Shown piece after piece: positions 1 through 12,723 of a DNA stretch of 64,000 nucleotides. The notes below the pieces were generated by a model. The model did not search any database. It saw nothing but the letters and a program-made list of their open reading frames with translations, and was not told where the DNA came from. The first letter of the stretch is position 1, and each line of letters begins with the position of its first letter. Position numbers and translations under genes: made by a program. The stretch comes from Diplosphaera chodatii (Eukaryota > Chlorophyta > Trebouxiophyceae > Prasiolales > Stichococcaceae): the NCBI GenBank assembly GCA_032358165.1, contig JAALGY010000011.1, forward strand, positions 1,612,001-1,676,000, written 5' to 3'.

Positions 1-2464
1 GCTTCCTCAGTGGGCTCTTCATCAATGGCCTGTGCTGGTGGCTGCGACGGCTGCCTCTGCTCGTCTGCTGTTTGTGCAGCTGCAGAGCCCAGGCTACCTG
101 TGACCACGCCAAATTCTTCCTAAGCACACCACTCTTCCGCACCTGGACGACCTTTCGAACATGCTTGTGGGAAGTGCCATGCTGGAGATGTACTGAGGGT
201 TGCAAGCCGCAAGCTGCAAGCACACCTGACCGAGCTGGCAGGGCAGAGGCGCTGGGCTCTGCTGGAGGAGGTCCCAGTGAGAGCGTGGGAGGCGGCAGCA
301 CCGCGGACTCGGGTGCTGACCTCTGTGGCGGGGTCTGCAGGGACACACACACACACACACTGCTGACGTCAGCAGCAGCGTGAGACACACCAGACAGTGG
401 CAGAGAACCACACCTTCAGTTCCAGTGGACCTGACCTCCGCCACTGGGGCAATGAGGTGCAACCTTGCTGCACCTGCGTCATTGTCTCCAGCGCCATGAG
501 GATGCGTCGGGCGGCATTGGTGCTGAGGGGAGCGGCCGCTGGATCACTGGGGGCCTCGGGCGTCATCGGCAGGCCGCGCGGCTGCAACGAAGAGGCAATG
601 ATCCGCCGCTCCGCCGGCCGCCGCCGCTTCGCAGCGGAGGCGCTCTCTGATGCGGCGTCCCAACCGCTGCCGAGCAGCGGTGTGCCGCCGCCGGCTGCGC
701 CAGCGTCATCGTCATCCGGCCGGCCGCGCTTGGCGCCACGGGCGCTGGCGGCGGGCGCGACGGCTGCGCCGCTGCCACCAGCACCTGGAGCAAGGCTGGC
801 TGCGCCGCTCCGCATGGGCGTCCACCCGAGGCTGCCGCGGTGGGGCCCAGGCAGCGCGAGTGGGCTGCTGGCCAACAGTGGCCTGCCACCCCCCGCCAGC
901 GGTCGCGAGGTAGTCAAACTGCCACCAAGGCGCCTGTTAGGCAAATGAAAATAGCCGCAGGTAAGCCTGGTGTATGCCAGCCACAGCAGCCCTTGACCAA
1001 GAAGAAGTGAGGCACCAAGAGCTGTTCAGAGCGCAAGCATGCAGCTTGCCTTCCAAAGCGGGGTGTGCTGGCCGGCGTGCTGGCAGTTTGCGCAAACAGG
1101 CCACCCCGCTGGGGGCGACCCTGAGGGTCCTGCGCTGCGGCGCCTGGGTGTGGTGTGCCCGGGCGCGCCTCCCCAAACAGGCCTCCGTCAGTGCCGGTGG
1201 TGCCAAACTGCACCGGGGTGTGGAACTGCTGCCGCGCCACGGGCCTCTGCGCAGTGTAGGGCGCCGGCCACTGGTGGCCAGGGCGCTGGCCGACGCCAGC
1301 ATGCGGCGTCAGGGAGCTGGGCCCCAGCCGGCTGCGCTGCGGGTCTGCCTCGCCGCCGCCAAAGGGCGCGGGGCTGCTGTACGGCTGCCGGCCCGGCGCC
1401 GCGCTGAAGGGCGTGCTCTGGCGCCGCTTGATGCGCTCCAGGACGCTGAGCACATTGTCAAATGGTGTGGCTGCATCACCATCCGCTGCCGCTGCCCCTT
1501 CGTTCCGGTTGCTGGGTGTGGTTGCGAACTCGGCTGACTGCCGCTGCTGCTGTTGTTGCTGCTGAGCGGCACCACCGCTGCGCCGCGGCTGCGAGGGTGA
1601 CGCTGCTGAGTCTTTCTCGTGATACGCCGCACGGTCCGGCTGCACCATCGCCGCCATCTGTGAGTTGGCCTGCGCCCGCTCGCTGTGCACGGATGACAGG
1701 GCTGGCAGCACCTCTGCCGGCCCCCCTTCCGCATCGGCCATCGGCCCAGCCTCCACGTCATTGTCACCAGTGCCCTGCGGCTGTGTGCACGTGAACCATC
1801 GTCAGAGAGTCGCCCATGCTTGCCTGGCCTCACATCTTGCACGTGTCATGTATCAGGCCGCATGCACTCGTTGGGACTCACCAGTCTGCCATCCACGGAC
1901 TCGCGGCTGTGCGCCTCACCTGCTGCAAGGTCACCTGCAGATGGACAGGGGTACACAGTGGCACCGAGGCCCTTCACGATCAGCACAGGTACATGCGCCT
2001 CGGGAGCACAGTAGCAACCAGAGGAAGCTCATGATGAAGCAGAGTTGAGGCATGCATACCGTTGGGTAGGCGGTTTTCTGCAGCGCTTTCCGGCGAGGTG
2101 CTTCCTAGCATCCAGCCCTGCAAGCATTCACTCACTTGCCATGTGACGTTGTGAAGCAGTATGTATGGTTGCATATTGGCAGGCATGCCCGCACAGCAGG
2201 CCGACAGCTGCTGCACGAGTGGTGCGCATTCAGTTAGAGACGTGCCCTTAATCCGGCGGCCGCCTTGAGCGGTGTTGACGCTAGCGACCGGGCGAAGCCA
2301 CCCCAACCAGAGGCCGATGCGGTTGCGTGCCCTTCTGCATCGGCTGCCCTTGATGAGGCACCCTGCAAGCCGTCGGCCGGCCTCGAATATGCAGCGGAGC
2401 GAGCTGGCCGGCTGCGGGGCCGCCGAGACGGCCCGCCAGCGCCAGTGGAAACTTCGTTAGCCAT
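1..2464 (-). CDS. Nucleoporin NUP1/NUP136-like protein, 3' part beyond left edge
   Basis: Probable FG-type basket nucleoporin of the plant NUP1/NUP136 (NUP153-like) group. The best start is the Met at 2464. The N-terminus has GAGG, an Arg/Pro-rich stretch, a PADGL-like motif and then SGWGGFARSL, the same order as plant NUP1 (GAGGKFRR.., TPY.RPP, WLSKLVDPA). The middle exon (about 1775-1050) is rich in Gly, Pro and Gln, with a poly-Gln run and repeated F-G dipeptides. The next exon (933-472) has KRGRP and KRRRP basic clusters and an ARRILMALETMT segment like the ARxIL helix of plant NUP1. The intron at 1049-934 is GC-AG. A further exon of Pro/Ser-rich sequence starts near 340 and runs towards the left edge. 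Exons between 2242 and 1775 are ambiguous in phase. The family is inferred from motif order only; another low-complexity nuclear protein is possible. Confidence 0.5.
343..360. repeat. (AC)9 microsatellite at a 3' splice site
   Basis: Nine AC units. On the minus strand they read as a GT tract just upstream of the CCCTGCAG acceptor of the nucleoporin gene, so the repeat sits inside the splice-acceptor region. Confidence 0.9.
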
Positions 2465-3334
2465 GACCAATCTCGATGAGGCTTCTGACGTCGAACGCTC
2501 GCAAACAGCTGTCGAAGCTACAAACTTGTTGGTCGAATCAGCACCCGACAAATGCGCCCCAAACCTGCTGCCATCGACCCGTGTGTTCAGACATCAGTCC
2601 TGTGCAACACCTGTATAGCTGCACGGTGAATGTGATCCCTCACTGAAGGCGTAGAGCTGTTGCGACCCTCCTACCAGTGCTAGGTGGACTAAAGGATGCC
2701 AGCCAGACTGTTTAGTCCCCACCTAATCATGCAGAACCCAATCAGTCACCCGGCAGTGCTTGCCTGTGCAATGCCACATGCCCGATCGCAAGTGAACAAG
2801 TGTACTGTAAGCACATCTGTGATCACAAAGCTGCGGACTGCTTGCTTCTGACATGCCGCTGAATATCGGCAAATATCTTTAGGCACTTGCCTCACTTCCA
2901 GCCAGGGCCATGCGGGCCCAGGTGGCGCCCTGCGCCACAGATCAGCATGCAGCAGCTGTAGGCGCAGGTACACACTCTCGCAGCGTGCAGTGTCAGTTTC
3001 GTGCAGGCAGCTTCAGCCGCGGGTTGCTAAGTGATGGGCGCAGGAGAAAACACAGTTCACCTTGCACTCGCGCTGTCAGCAGGTGAGCCTGATATAGTGG
3101 CAGCAGACGACTGGTTTCAAGCTGATGCTGATGCATGACTTGAGCGCAGCGTATCGTTGATCATCGCGAAGTCAAGATCTCACCGCAATCGCTCTGATGA
3201 TGCTGAACTGCTTTTGGTAATGTGCTGAGCATGGTCGGGAACACGTGTGCTGGCTGTTGTTCTGCCTGAGGTCTGCGAAGCCGCTCACCTGCCCTGCTGC
3301 ATCACCATCCTGCTGTGCATGCTGCAGGCGTGGC
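2465..3334. other. Divergent intergenic region, nucleoporin / phosphorylase
   Basis: No convincing coding sequence. It must hold both promoters, but no TATA or other motif stands out. A possible short first exon of the phosphorylase (ATGATG at 3197, donor GTAATG at 3217, acceptor GCAG ending 3327) would splice in frame to the Met at 3335. Confidence 0.5.
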
Positions 3335-6300
3335 ATGGCGGTGCACGCAATCGCGGAGCCACCGCAGCGGGTGCAGCCGGAGTCGCCAAAGGGCAGCGTG
3401 TCCGTCCGCGTTGACAACGATGCGGATGACGGCAGCACAGTGCTGACCTTGGAGGCAGACAGCCGACCGGGCCTGCTGACGGCATTGACCGGCACCTTCA
3501 AGGCCCTTGGGTTGGAGGTTGTCAAGGCCTCGGTGGATGCGCGCAGTGGCCGAATCTGCGACACATTCCACGTCCAGGACGCTTTCGGCTCGAAGATTAC
3601 ACCTGGTGACGCCGTCAACGTCAAGCGCTCACTGGAGGTGGGAGTTCCTCGTGCCCATGGCTCTAGGCCCTGCGCTCATGGGAAGCTGGCTGTTTGAGAC
3701 TGTCGAGCTACAGCCGATCAACACCCGATCTGACTGCTGGCTGCACCTGCAGGCGGTGCTGAAGGCGAACCCCGGAATGAAGAGCAGCTCGAAGCGGCCC
3801 AACCTGCTCATGACTGCGGGCATCGGCGTAGCGGAGCGGGATGAGAAGAAGGAGCACCTGTACAGCCTCATGGGTGGGTGTTGCCAGCATGACCTGCAGG
3901 GATGCTTGCTATTCTTTTGTGTGATGATGCGCCGAAGATCACCAGTGGGTGCCCTTGAGAGACTGCTCTGTGACTGGCGCCTGGCACTGCGCGCAGATAC
4001 ATACATCAAAAATGACATCCTGAGCATCGAGGAGAGCATCGTCAACCATGTGGAGTACACCATGGCGCGCAGCCGCTACAAGTTCGATGACCAGGAGGCG
4101 TACATGGCAACAGCATACTCGCTGCGTGACCGCCTCATCGAGTCCTGGAACGACACGCAAGCGTACTTCAAGTGAGGTGGACTGCATGTCACATATGCAG
4201 CAGTCACCTAACAGGAATCCGGATGCCGGCGCAAGAGGGACAGACTGCATCGTCTGACATGGACATGTAAGTGACGGTGGCTGACACGGGGCTCGCTGCG
4301 TTGCCGAAACAGGGAGCAGGACGTCAAGCGGGTGTACTACCTGTCGATGGAGTTCCTGATGGGGCGCAGCCTGCTGAACGCGCTGTTCAACCTGGACGTG
4401 GCTGGCGCGTACGGCGAGGCCCTGGCGGAGATGGGCTACAACCTGGAGACCCTGGTGCAGCAGGAGCGCGACGCGGTGAGAGGCCCTGTAATGTATCGAT
4501 GCCCATCCGCATGGGCCGTCTGTGATGCTTTTGTGCAGTGCATGCATGCATGTGCTGGCAAAGGCCAGCAGGTCTGAAAAAATGCTGTGTGCAATGATGC
4601 TGGCGGTGTTGGATGGCAGGCGCTGGGCAATGGCGGCCTGGGGCGGCTGGCCGCCTGCTTCATGGACTCGATGGCAACTCTGGACCTGCCAGCCTGGGGC
4701 TATGGCATCCGGTATCAGTACGGCATGTTCCGGCAGGTGACCTGGCGACCTGTTTGACTGTGCATGTTGCATGCATCTGGATTTGCCAGATGCTGAACAT
4801 ACAGCATGACAGCTCTGCCACTTTCGTCTTCTTGGTACTGCAGAGTATTGTGGACGGGTTTCAGCACGAGCAGCCAGACTACTGGCTTAATTTTGGCAAC
4901 CCCTGGGAGATCGAGCGGTTGAACGTAGCATACCCTATCAGGTTCTATGGCCATGTGTCTGTGGCGGAAGAGGATGGTCGGCAGAAGTTCCGGTGGAATG
5001 CTAGTGAGACGGTGCGGGCCTCCCATTGCATGTGGCATCAGCAGCGTCTTCTACAGCCCGGGTTTCAGGACGCAGTATCGATGGCTGCACAGGCACCAGC
5101 GCTCAGCTGAGCAACGTGTGTTGAGGCATAGGTGACGGCTGTGGCGTATGACAACCCAATCCCGGGCTTCGGCACCAACAACACCATCAACCTGCGGTTA
5201 TGGGCTGCCAAGCCGGACACTGAGTTCGACCTGGAGGCCTTCAACACTGGTGACTATGTGCAGGCAAGTTCTCGCCGCCACACCATGTCCTGACGTATTG
5301 AAAGTTCGAGGCTGTCACGATGCGAGACCATGTGCTGTATGTACACAGAAACAGGTTTGAAGCCACTTCGACCTGCAGGCTATCCTGTCGAAGCAGCGAG
5401 CAGAGACGCTGTCCAGCGTGCTGTACCCGGACGACCGCACCTATGAGGGCAAGGAGCTGCGCCTCAAACAGCAGCACTTCTTCGTGTCAGCCACAATCCA
5501 GGTGCGATCCCAGCACTAGACGCAGCACACAGTCCCCACCAGAGGTGCTTGTGGCGGCCCCTGCAGCAGTGCATGCTCCAGCATGCGCGCTATCGCCGAG
5601 CTCTGACATGTGAGCATGTCTCATCTGCTGCCCACCACCACCTGCAGGACGTCGTGCGGCGGTACAAGGAGATGCACACCAGCTTCGAGGAGTTCCCGGA
5701 GAAGGTGGCGTTCCAGCTGAATGACACGCACCCCACCATCGGCGTCGCCGAGCTCATGCGCATCCTGATGGACGAGAACGACATGGGCTGGACGCAGGCG
5801 TGGGACATCACCCAGAAGGTGCGGTCTGCAGCCAAGCAGGATGTGAGCGTTCGTGGAGGAGCCAGCAGCCCATTTGCAAGTGTCAAGTGCTGTTGTCAAG
5901 GGTTCATTACAAGTGTTGCAACGCAGCACATGTCACTTGCAGGACTCGGTGAATGCTGCTGACTGGGTTCTGTGTGCCACACCAACAGGTTTTTGCTTTC
6001 ACGAACCACACCGTGTTGCCGGAGGCCCTGGAGAGGTGGCCAGTCAGCCTCATGGAGAAGCTGCTGCCGCGGCACATGCAGATCATCTACGACATCAACT
6101 GGCGGTTCCTGCAGCAGATGCGCGGCCGCTTCGGCGACGACTGGGAGCGCATCTCCCGCATGTCCATCATCGAGGAGGACTACTCTGGCGAAAAGTGCGC
6201 AGCCGTGTCCCCTTCGTCCTCAATTTCCTTGCACTTCACATGCTGTCATGCGGCGGCAGATGCGTTTGGCTGCTTCAAGGCTGCGACGACAGCGCCTTTG

Positions 6301-6462
6301 CTCCTCTATCCGTGACATGCTGATGCTCGTGGGCGCCACTGCTGCAGGTTTGTGCGGATGGCGTACCTGGCGGTTGTGGCGTCGCACACCATCAACGGCG
6401 TGGCGGCGATCCACTCTGAGATCATCAAGGACACCATCTTCCGCGAGTTCCACGAGCTGTGG

Positions 6463-6494
<32 letters not shown>

Positions 6495-8666
6495 GACGCC
6501 GCGCCGGTGGCTGGCCATGTGCAACCCGCCGCTGCGCGCCCTGATCACCGAGACCCTGGGCTCCGACGCCTGGATCACCAACCTGGACATGCTGCAGGTG
6601 CCTTGTGAATGCTCTCACGGAGTCAAGTGCGCAGAGACTGCTGACGCGCGCAGGTCCACAAACCTGTCGGCCACCTACAAGTCCGCATGGTTGCTCACTG
6701 TGGGCTCCCTCACGACATTGTGCCCAACAGCTGAAAGGCGCTCTCACCCTCGACAGAGCCTGCGGGACAAGGCGGATGATCCAGAGTTCCAGCGGCAGTG
6801 GCGCGAGGTCAAGGCCAAGGCCAAGGCGGCCGCGATGGCCAAAATCTCCGCGCTCACTGGTGTCCAGCTGCCAGCCAACTCGATGCTGGATGTGCAGGCA
6901 TGCAACCCAAATCTGCTTTGCGATCTGTACATGTTTGCATGCTGTACCATGCTGGTTTGCTGCTGGCGCTGTCTACCAGCGTGCTCACAACGCCACCGCT
7001 CATCTTGTTGCGCGCACTCACAACCCTGAAATTGACTGCAGGTGAAGCGCATCCATGAGTACAAGCGGCAGTTCCTGAATGTGCTGGGGGTCATTCACCG
7101 GTACCACACCATCAAGTCGATGGATGTGTCGGACCGATCAAAGGTGCGTGCTGGTCATTGCAGGAGCTTCCTCAGTGATTTGCATCTCCCAATTGTTGCG
7201 AGGCACCTCTCCCAAGTGCACCCGCCTGCTGCATCGCCTTTCTGTCAGCTGATTGTCCCACACAACAGGTGGTGCCCCGCACAGTGGTCATTGGTGGCAA
7301 GGCTGCGCCTGGCTATGAGATGGCCAAACGCATCATCAAGCTGGTGTCTGCGGTCGGCGACACCATCAACCGCGACCCTGAGGTGCGCTTCTGGCAGGCT
7401 GGATGGCAAGTATCCTCATAGTTTCGCCCAGATGGGGCTTTCCATGCCTTCATCAGGCATCCCACTGGTCCACGCTGTACAAGGCTGACCTCAGGTGTGC
7501 GTCTCCTGCAGGTGGCCGACCTGCTCAAGGTCGTGTTTCTGCCCGACTACAACGTGTCACTGGCCGAGATCATCATCCCGGGCACCGAGCTGTCGCAGCA
7601 CATCAGCACCGCGGGCACAGAGGCCTCCGGCACCAGCAACATGAAGTTCACCATGAACGGCAGGTGGGCTGTGGAGCCGAGCACTGCTGTGCTAGGCTCG
7701 GAAACCCTACGAAGCACACTCCAGGGGACAGACGAAGCGGTCTCAAGTGATGCAAGAAAGCTATACAGTCTGACGGTCTACTTGTCGGCTTGCAGCCTGA
7801 TCATTGGCACATTGGATGGCGCCAACATCGAAATCGGAGAGGAGATTGGCTTCGACAACATGTTCATCTTTGGTGCCAAGACAGAGGACGTGCCGCAGCT
7901 GCGGAAACAGCGGCCTGACCTGCAGGTCAACTGCTGCATTGTGATGCCCACAGTGTTTACATTGCTTGAGAGTCACAACGTGTATATCCAGGAGTTGCCT
8001 GTTCAAACAGGAGCCGGCTCTGTTGACGCACCTGCCTCGCAAGGTCCTTTCACACTGCCGCCCTTGTCCCACAGGTGGACCCGCGCTTCGAGAACGCGGT
8101 GAACATGATCCGGCAGGGCGTGTTCGGGTGGGAGGGCTACTTTGAGGAGCTGTTGCAGACGCTGTCCGGCCAGCGGGACTTCTACCTGCTCGCCAACGAC
8201 TTCCCCGCATACCTCGACGCCCAGGTGCGGGCATGGCACTGGGTGCCAGCTCAAGTTTGCCCACCGTGCTGCTCTTGCTATGCGTACCCTGTTCATGCAT
8301 GTACCAGTATGCCACCTCTGCCATCGTCTGTGCTGTTCGGTTGCTGTGCTCAAGACTGTCGCTGTGCCTGTGCAGGAGAAGGTGGATGAGGCATACGCAG
8401 ACCAGCAGCGGTGGACACATATGAGCATCATGTCCACAGCCGGCTCAGGCTACTTCTCCTCCGACCGTACCATCCACCAATATGCCGAGGTGCAAGAGCA
8501 TAGCTGGCCTGCTGCGATTCACACTTGTTCTGGTCTCAACACGTTCGCACCCTTCCCCATCTGCATATTCCTCCCCCCTTGTGCCATGCTCTCTTTAAAA
8601 TGATGAACCTTGATGCTGCAGGAGATTTGGGGCGCCAAGCCATGCTCAGTCCCTAGCAACCTGTGA
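3335..8666 (+). CDS. Alpha-glucan (starch/glycogen) phosphorylase with N-terminal ACT domain
   Basis: Releases glucose-1-phosphate from alpha-1,4-glucan ends (GT35, PLP enzyme). I model 19 exons that join in phase to give about 958 residues. Residues ~20-105 form an ACT domain ([20 protein letters not shown], then [10 protein letters not shown] and an ending helix). The rest is a full phosphorylase: [69 protein letters not shown] and the PLP-lysine motif [10 protein letters not shown] (Lys ~807). The ~80-residue insertion of land-plant plastidial PHO1 is absent. The ACT end helix continues across an intron into the linker (exons 3335-3637 and 3753-3873), so fusion is better supported than two genes. 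Introns after 5263 and 6897 use GC donors. The true start could be 3197 through an extra short exon; plastid location is unproven. Confidence 0.95.
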
Positions 8667-8969
8667 AACACCTAGTGCATTTGGTCGGAACTCAGAGCGC
8701 AGTGTAAGAGTAGAGCACCAGTGACCGCAACCGCATTGTTATGCAATTGATGACAATGTGACTGCAGGTCGTTCGCAGTATGTCCTGAGCAGTTATCTGC
8801 TGGACATCACATTACAGAGGTGTGTGACGGCAAAACAATAAAACTTGCCCTGAATGCTGAAAACAAGCAGAGAACCCCGGCAGCTTCACATCATTGTACA
8901 GCCCTGCTCCTGATTCATCACTTAAGATGCATGTCAGTTGCCTCAGAGCAGATTCACGGTGCCACCACT
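8667..8969. other. Convergent intergenic region with possible poly(A) signals
   Basis: About 300 bp between two stop codons. TGTAA, the usual green-algal poly(A) signal, occurs on the plus strand at 8703-8707 (phosphorylase) and on the minus strand at 8816-8812 (phosphofructokinase). No gene seen. Confidence 0.4.
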
Positions 8970-11900
8970 TCAGGGCCCCTCCTGCACCTTGGTGGTGCCA
9001 CTTGTGGCGTTGCTGAAAGTGGGCTGACCTGCAAAAAACATGGTCCCTCTATCCACTTCATTGAATCTGGTCGATCAAGCCGCAAGCATGTCAGATGGCA
9101 GTGCGCATTGCTGTATGGTTTTGCTTACCGATGCTGGCGCGCAGACGGTTCCACATCTTCCCATTGGGATCTGCGGCACACCAAAGGGCAAGTCGGTGCA
9201 GACATACAGCTTTCGTGTAGCTTACTTCCTGGAAATGCGGCAGATGGCGGAATGCTGCAATAAGTGCAACAAGTGTAATAGGACATGCACCTATTTTCCG
9301 CGGGGCTGAAATGACAGTTGGGATGGGCAGGTACACATAGTGTGTGTTGACGAGGCCCTGGCAAAAACAAACACATCAGAATTTCGGCATCGACCAGCGA
9401 ATCTCCTCACAACCCGGTAGCAGAGGTCATCACTGAACAGCAGGGAGTTGAGCATGCATGTTGCTCACCACAGTGATGCCTGTGTAGCCGCCAAACGCGG
9501 CATGCACCGCATTGTGCGCCAGGATCTTGCAGTAGATGCGGTCATTGGAGATTGTTGGCACGGTCCTGATGATGTACGATGGGTCGATGTACTTGACGTC
9601 CGCAGTCTGCAGCACGAGTGGGCAGGATGTGTGAGAGCAGACGGCTCGCATGCTGCAGGCGACGCCTGCAAGACATTGCGGCACCGTGCACATTTGCAGC
9701 GTTGACACTGCAGCAGTGCGGTGCTCGCCTTGAATGCGGCACGGAACTGGTCGCGCAGCCAGGGGCCCACGTCCGCCAGGATGGCATTGCCGCTCGCGTC
9801 ACGCCCCAGGTCCTTGCCATCCTTCAGCAGGTCCTGCAGTTGTGAAGAGGCTGGTTGCTGCACGTGCAGGGCACACAGTGGTTCCTGCTGCCCTGCTTGA
9901 TGGGCCAGTTGCAGGTGTGTAAGCGGACTGTCACTGGCACGCGTTGGATGACAGAGTGCACTGCAGGTGAGGCCTGACTGCAGACCTGGCCGGCGCCCTC
10001 GGCGATGCACACCACGCAGTGCCCCTTCTCGTCCAGCAGCCCCTGCACGTACTTCAGCAGCCCGCGCTCGCCCTGCAGGTCGAACTTGACCTCGGGGATG
10101 AGGCACACGTCCACCACGCCTGCATCGTGCAGCTTCCGGCATGGTTGGACGCAGCACACACACACTCATCAGCGCACGACGGAGAGCACACTTGCGCACG
10201 CTTCAGCTGCCTTTCTGCTGTTTCCAGCCCTTGAACTCAGGTGCGACCGTGTGCCACGGGGAGGCGCACCGGAGGCGAGGGAGGCCTGCATGGCGATGAA
10301 GCCAGAGGAGCGGCCCATTAGCTTGACGACGCCAATGCCGTGGTACGCGGAGCCGGCCTCCACCTTGGCAGCCAGCAGCGCCTCCTGCGCCTGCTCCACC
10401 GCCGTGTCGAACCCAAAGCACTTGTCGATCTGCGCAGCACGCAGACGCAAAGGACGACTGGTTGACCTGCCACCAAGAGTCACGCAACACCCCAGTGACT
10501 CGTGGCGGAGTACACACATGACCAAGCCTCTGGACAGCCCACTGCAGTGCAGAGACAGAACCCCGGCCATGTGAGCAGGAGGGGGATGCTGGAGCAGGGG
10601 GAAATCAATGTGCACCAGGAGGATGTCATTGTCAATGGACTTGGGGATGCCGACGATGGAGCACACGACGCCCTGTTCCTCGCACTCGCACTGAATCGCG
10701 TTGGCGCCTGCATTGCCGCCGTTGCCCCCCACCACAAACACCATGTCGATCCCCCACATGTCGATCTGTTTTACGATGCCCCTGCGCACCATGCTGTATC
10801 GTTCGACAGGAGTGAGCGTGCAGGGTGTTCTTGGCTTGAGCTTGCGCCGCACGTGCAACACATAGAGTGAACTAACGAGCTGTTTTCGGCATCTCAGCAG
10901 GAGCTGCAGGGTGTGTGGGGACAGACGTGATGTCGGCGCCGCCGCGGGAGGTGCCAAGGATGGTGCCGCCCTGCAGCTGGATGCCATCCACGCTGCGCCG
11001 CGTCAGCACCACCGGCTTGTCGTCCCTGTCATAGAACCCCCTGTAGCCGTACCTGCATGTGGCAAGACACTGGCAGTCGCCAGGTAGTCACCACACGGCG
11101 AGCACAGGGCTCATGCATGCGGCACAGCTTCAGGGTGATCTGCTGTCTGGTCTACCCAGACAGCATGACGTTGACACAGGGCGCACTTGATGCCCAGGAT
11201 GTGGCCTTCTGGCACACCATAATCGGTGAGCTTGTTGACCAGCCCCTGCACCACGTCGTTCAGCCCGGGGCACAGCCCGCCGCATGTCACAATCGCAACA
11301 TTGACCTCTGCTGGATTGAAGTAGATCGTTTCCCGGGCGCCGGCACGCATCGCCCACGGTGGCAGCGGCACGCACACCTGCGCACAGAGGTGTCCGCATG
11401 TCTGAAAGCACGCGCTGTATGGGAGACAACATATATTGACCAGCAGCTTGAGCCGCGCCGACAGTGGGCTATTGTAGCTGATTCATCGCACATTGTCATT
11501 TGTCGAACTGTCGGCCGAAGAGGATTCCCGATCATTAAGGTCTGACGTCATGATGTCACTGTCCCGGCAGGAGGCGCCAGCTGAACTGGGGTTGCTGAAG
11601 TGCATGGAGTTGAGTGCCACCCGATCCTCGTCAAACACTGCATGGTGCAGCATGCATCGCAGATCCTTGATCAAGGTAGTGCTTTGTTTGAAGGGTGGGG
11701 TACGCCGTAGCACAGCAGTAGGATACATGGCAGATAACGCACCAAACCCGCCGCCAAAGTTGTTATGTGCTGTGAATGGGCTTGGCCTGCACGTTGACGA
11801 ATTCGAACATGTCACTACAGTGCCAACTCAGATCTTGCTGGTCGGCCACAGGCACCGTGAATTCCTGCTGTTTTTGCGCACCGAGCCATGAGCTTGTGGC

Positions 11901-12327
11901 GCAGACTTGGTATCTCAAGCGTCTCCTCTTTGCCTGCACGTACAGGCTCTCATGTCTGATCACACCCTGCGAACCTTAAGCTGCCGACAGTCACACGTCA
12001 GCATGGACACACAGCAACCAATAACCCTAGATTAATGCACGCCGCACGACCGCCGCCTCGGACGTCTGCAGCAAGCTCACCTGGTGATCCCGGAGTCTCT
12101 ACGGCAAATGACACGTTTGAAGACGCCTGGCAGCCTGTCAGGCGCCGCCCAGCAGCCTTCCCATGATACTGCGGCGGCGGTGTCGATGTCAGCAGCGGCC
12201 CGCTGCGTTGCCATGGCTTTGTTGGTATGATCGCTGCGTTACACAATGTACTGCTTGCTCTCGTGTTGCTTGTGCAATTTAGGGCGTCGATCAGCTGCCG
12301 CAGCGGCAGTTGTGCAGCCAGTGCCAT
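8970..12327 (-). CDS. PFK: 6-phosphofructokinase, plant type, probably plastid-targeted
   Basis: Phosphorylates fructose-6-phosphate in glycolysis. I model 13 exons in phase, about 597 residues: 12327-12081, 11933-11882, 11786-11492, 11377-11187, 11052-10927, 10793-10616, 10429-10270, 10119-9986, 9833-9729, 9606-9469, 9357-9291, 9170-9129 and 9028-8970. Residues 1-~80 are rich in Ser, Ala and Thr with few acids, like a transit peptide. The core follows plant [46 protein letters not shown] with the catalytic Asp, [53 protein letters not shown] and [15 protein letters not shown]. The loop that is GGDGT in relatives reads GGNGG here, so the Mg-ATP-binding Asp is Asn. One intron (donor 9728) has a GC donor. 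The stop is convergent with the phosphorylase. Confidence 0.93.
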
Positions 12328-12723
12328 CTGGTCAACTGCTGTAGGTGATTGTTGTGGAGCCGAGCAGCTTTGTCAGCCTGCACGATCATGCACGTCAAAC
12401 CCCTGAAGCTGCAGATTGGAGCCTGAGTTGAGCCGCGGACTTAAAACTTAGGTCTGCATGTTTGGTTTTTTTTGTCCGCCATATGTTGTTGCATGTTTAG
12501 TCACCCGGACCAATGCCGGTGGTGAAGCAGCGCAACTACGTCTTGCCTTCGCAGCACGAGACATGTTTGACAGCTTACACAGCTACTGCCGACTTGTAAC
12601 TCGCTGAAGCCTGCTGCAGCGGCCCCACACAACGCGCTGGACAACTTGAGTTTTGCACATGATCTGCGCACAGCCTCCAACAGCATCTGAAGGCTGAGTC
12701 TAAGGGCACCACATCTGATTCCA
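12328..12723. other. Divergent intergenic region, PFK / OST4
   Basis: About 400 bp upstream of both start codons. It has a T8 run near 12470 and no recognisable gene; it presumably holds promoters for PFK and the OST4-FAM32A pair. Confidence 0.5.

Noticed and set aside
3245..3334. Upstream extension of the phosphorylase frame as a Cys-rich transit peptide
   Set aside because: The frame is open but has no ATG; it begins only at a GTG codon, which is not a normal nuclear start.
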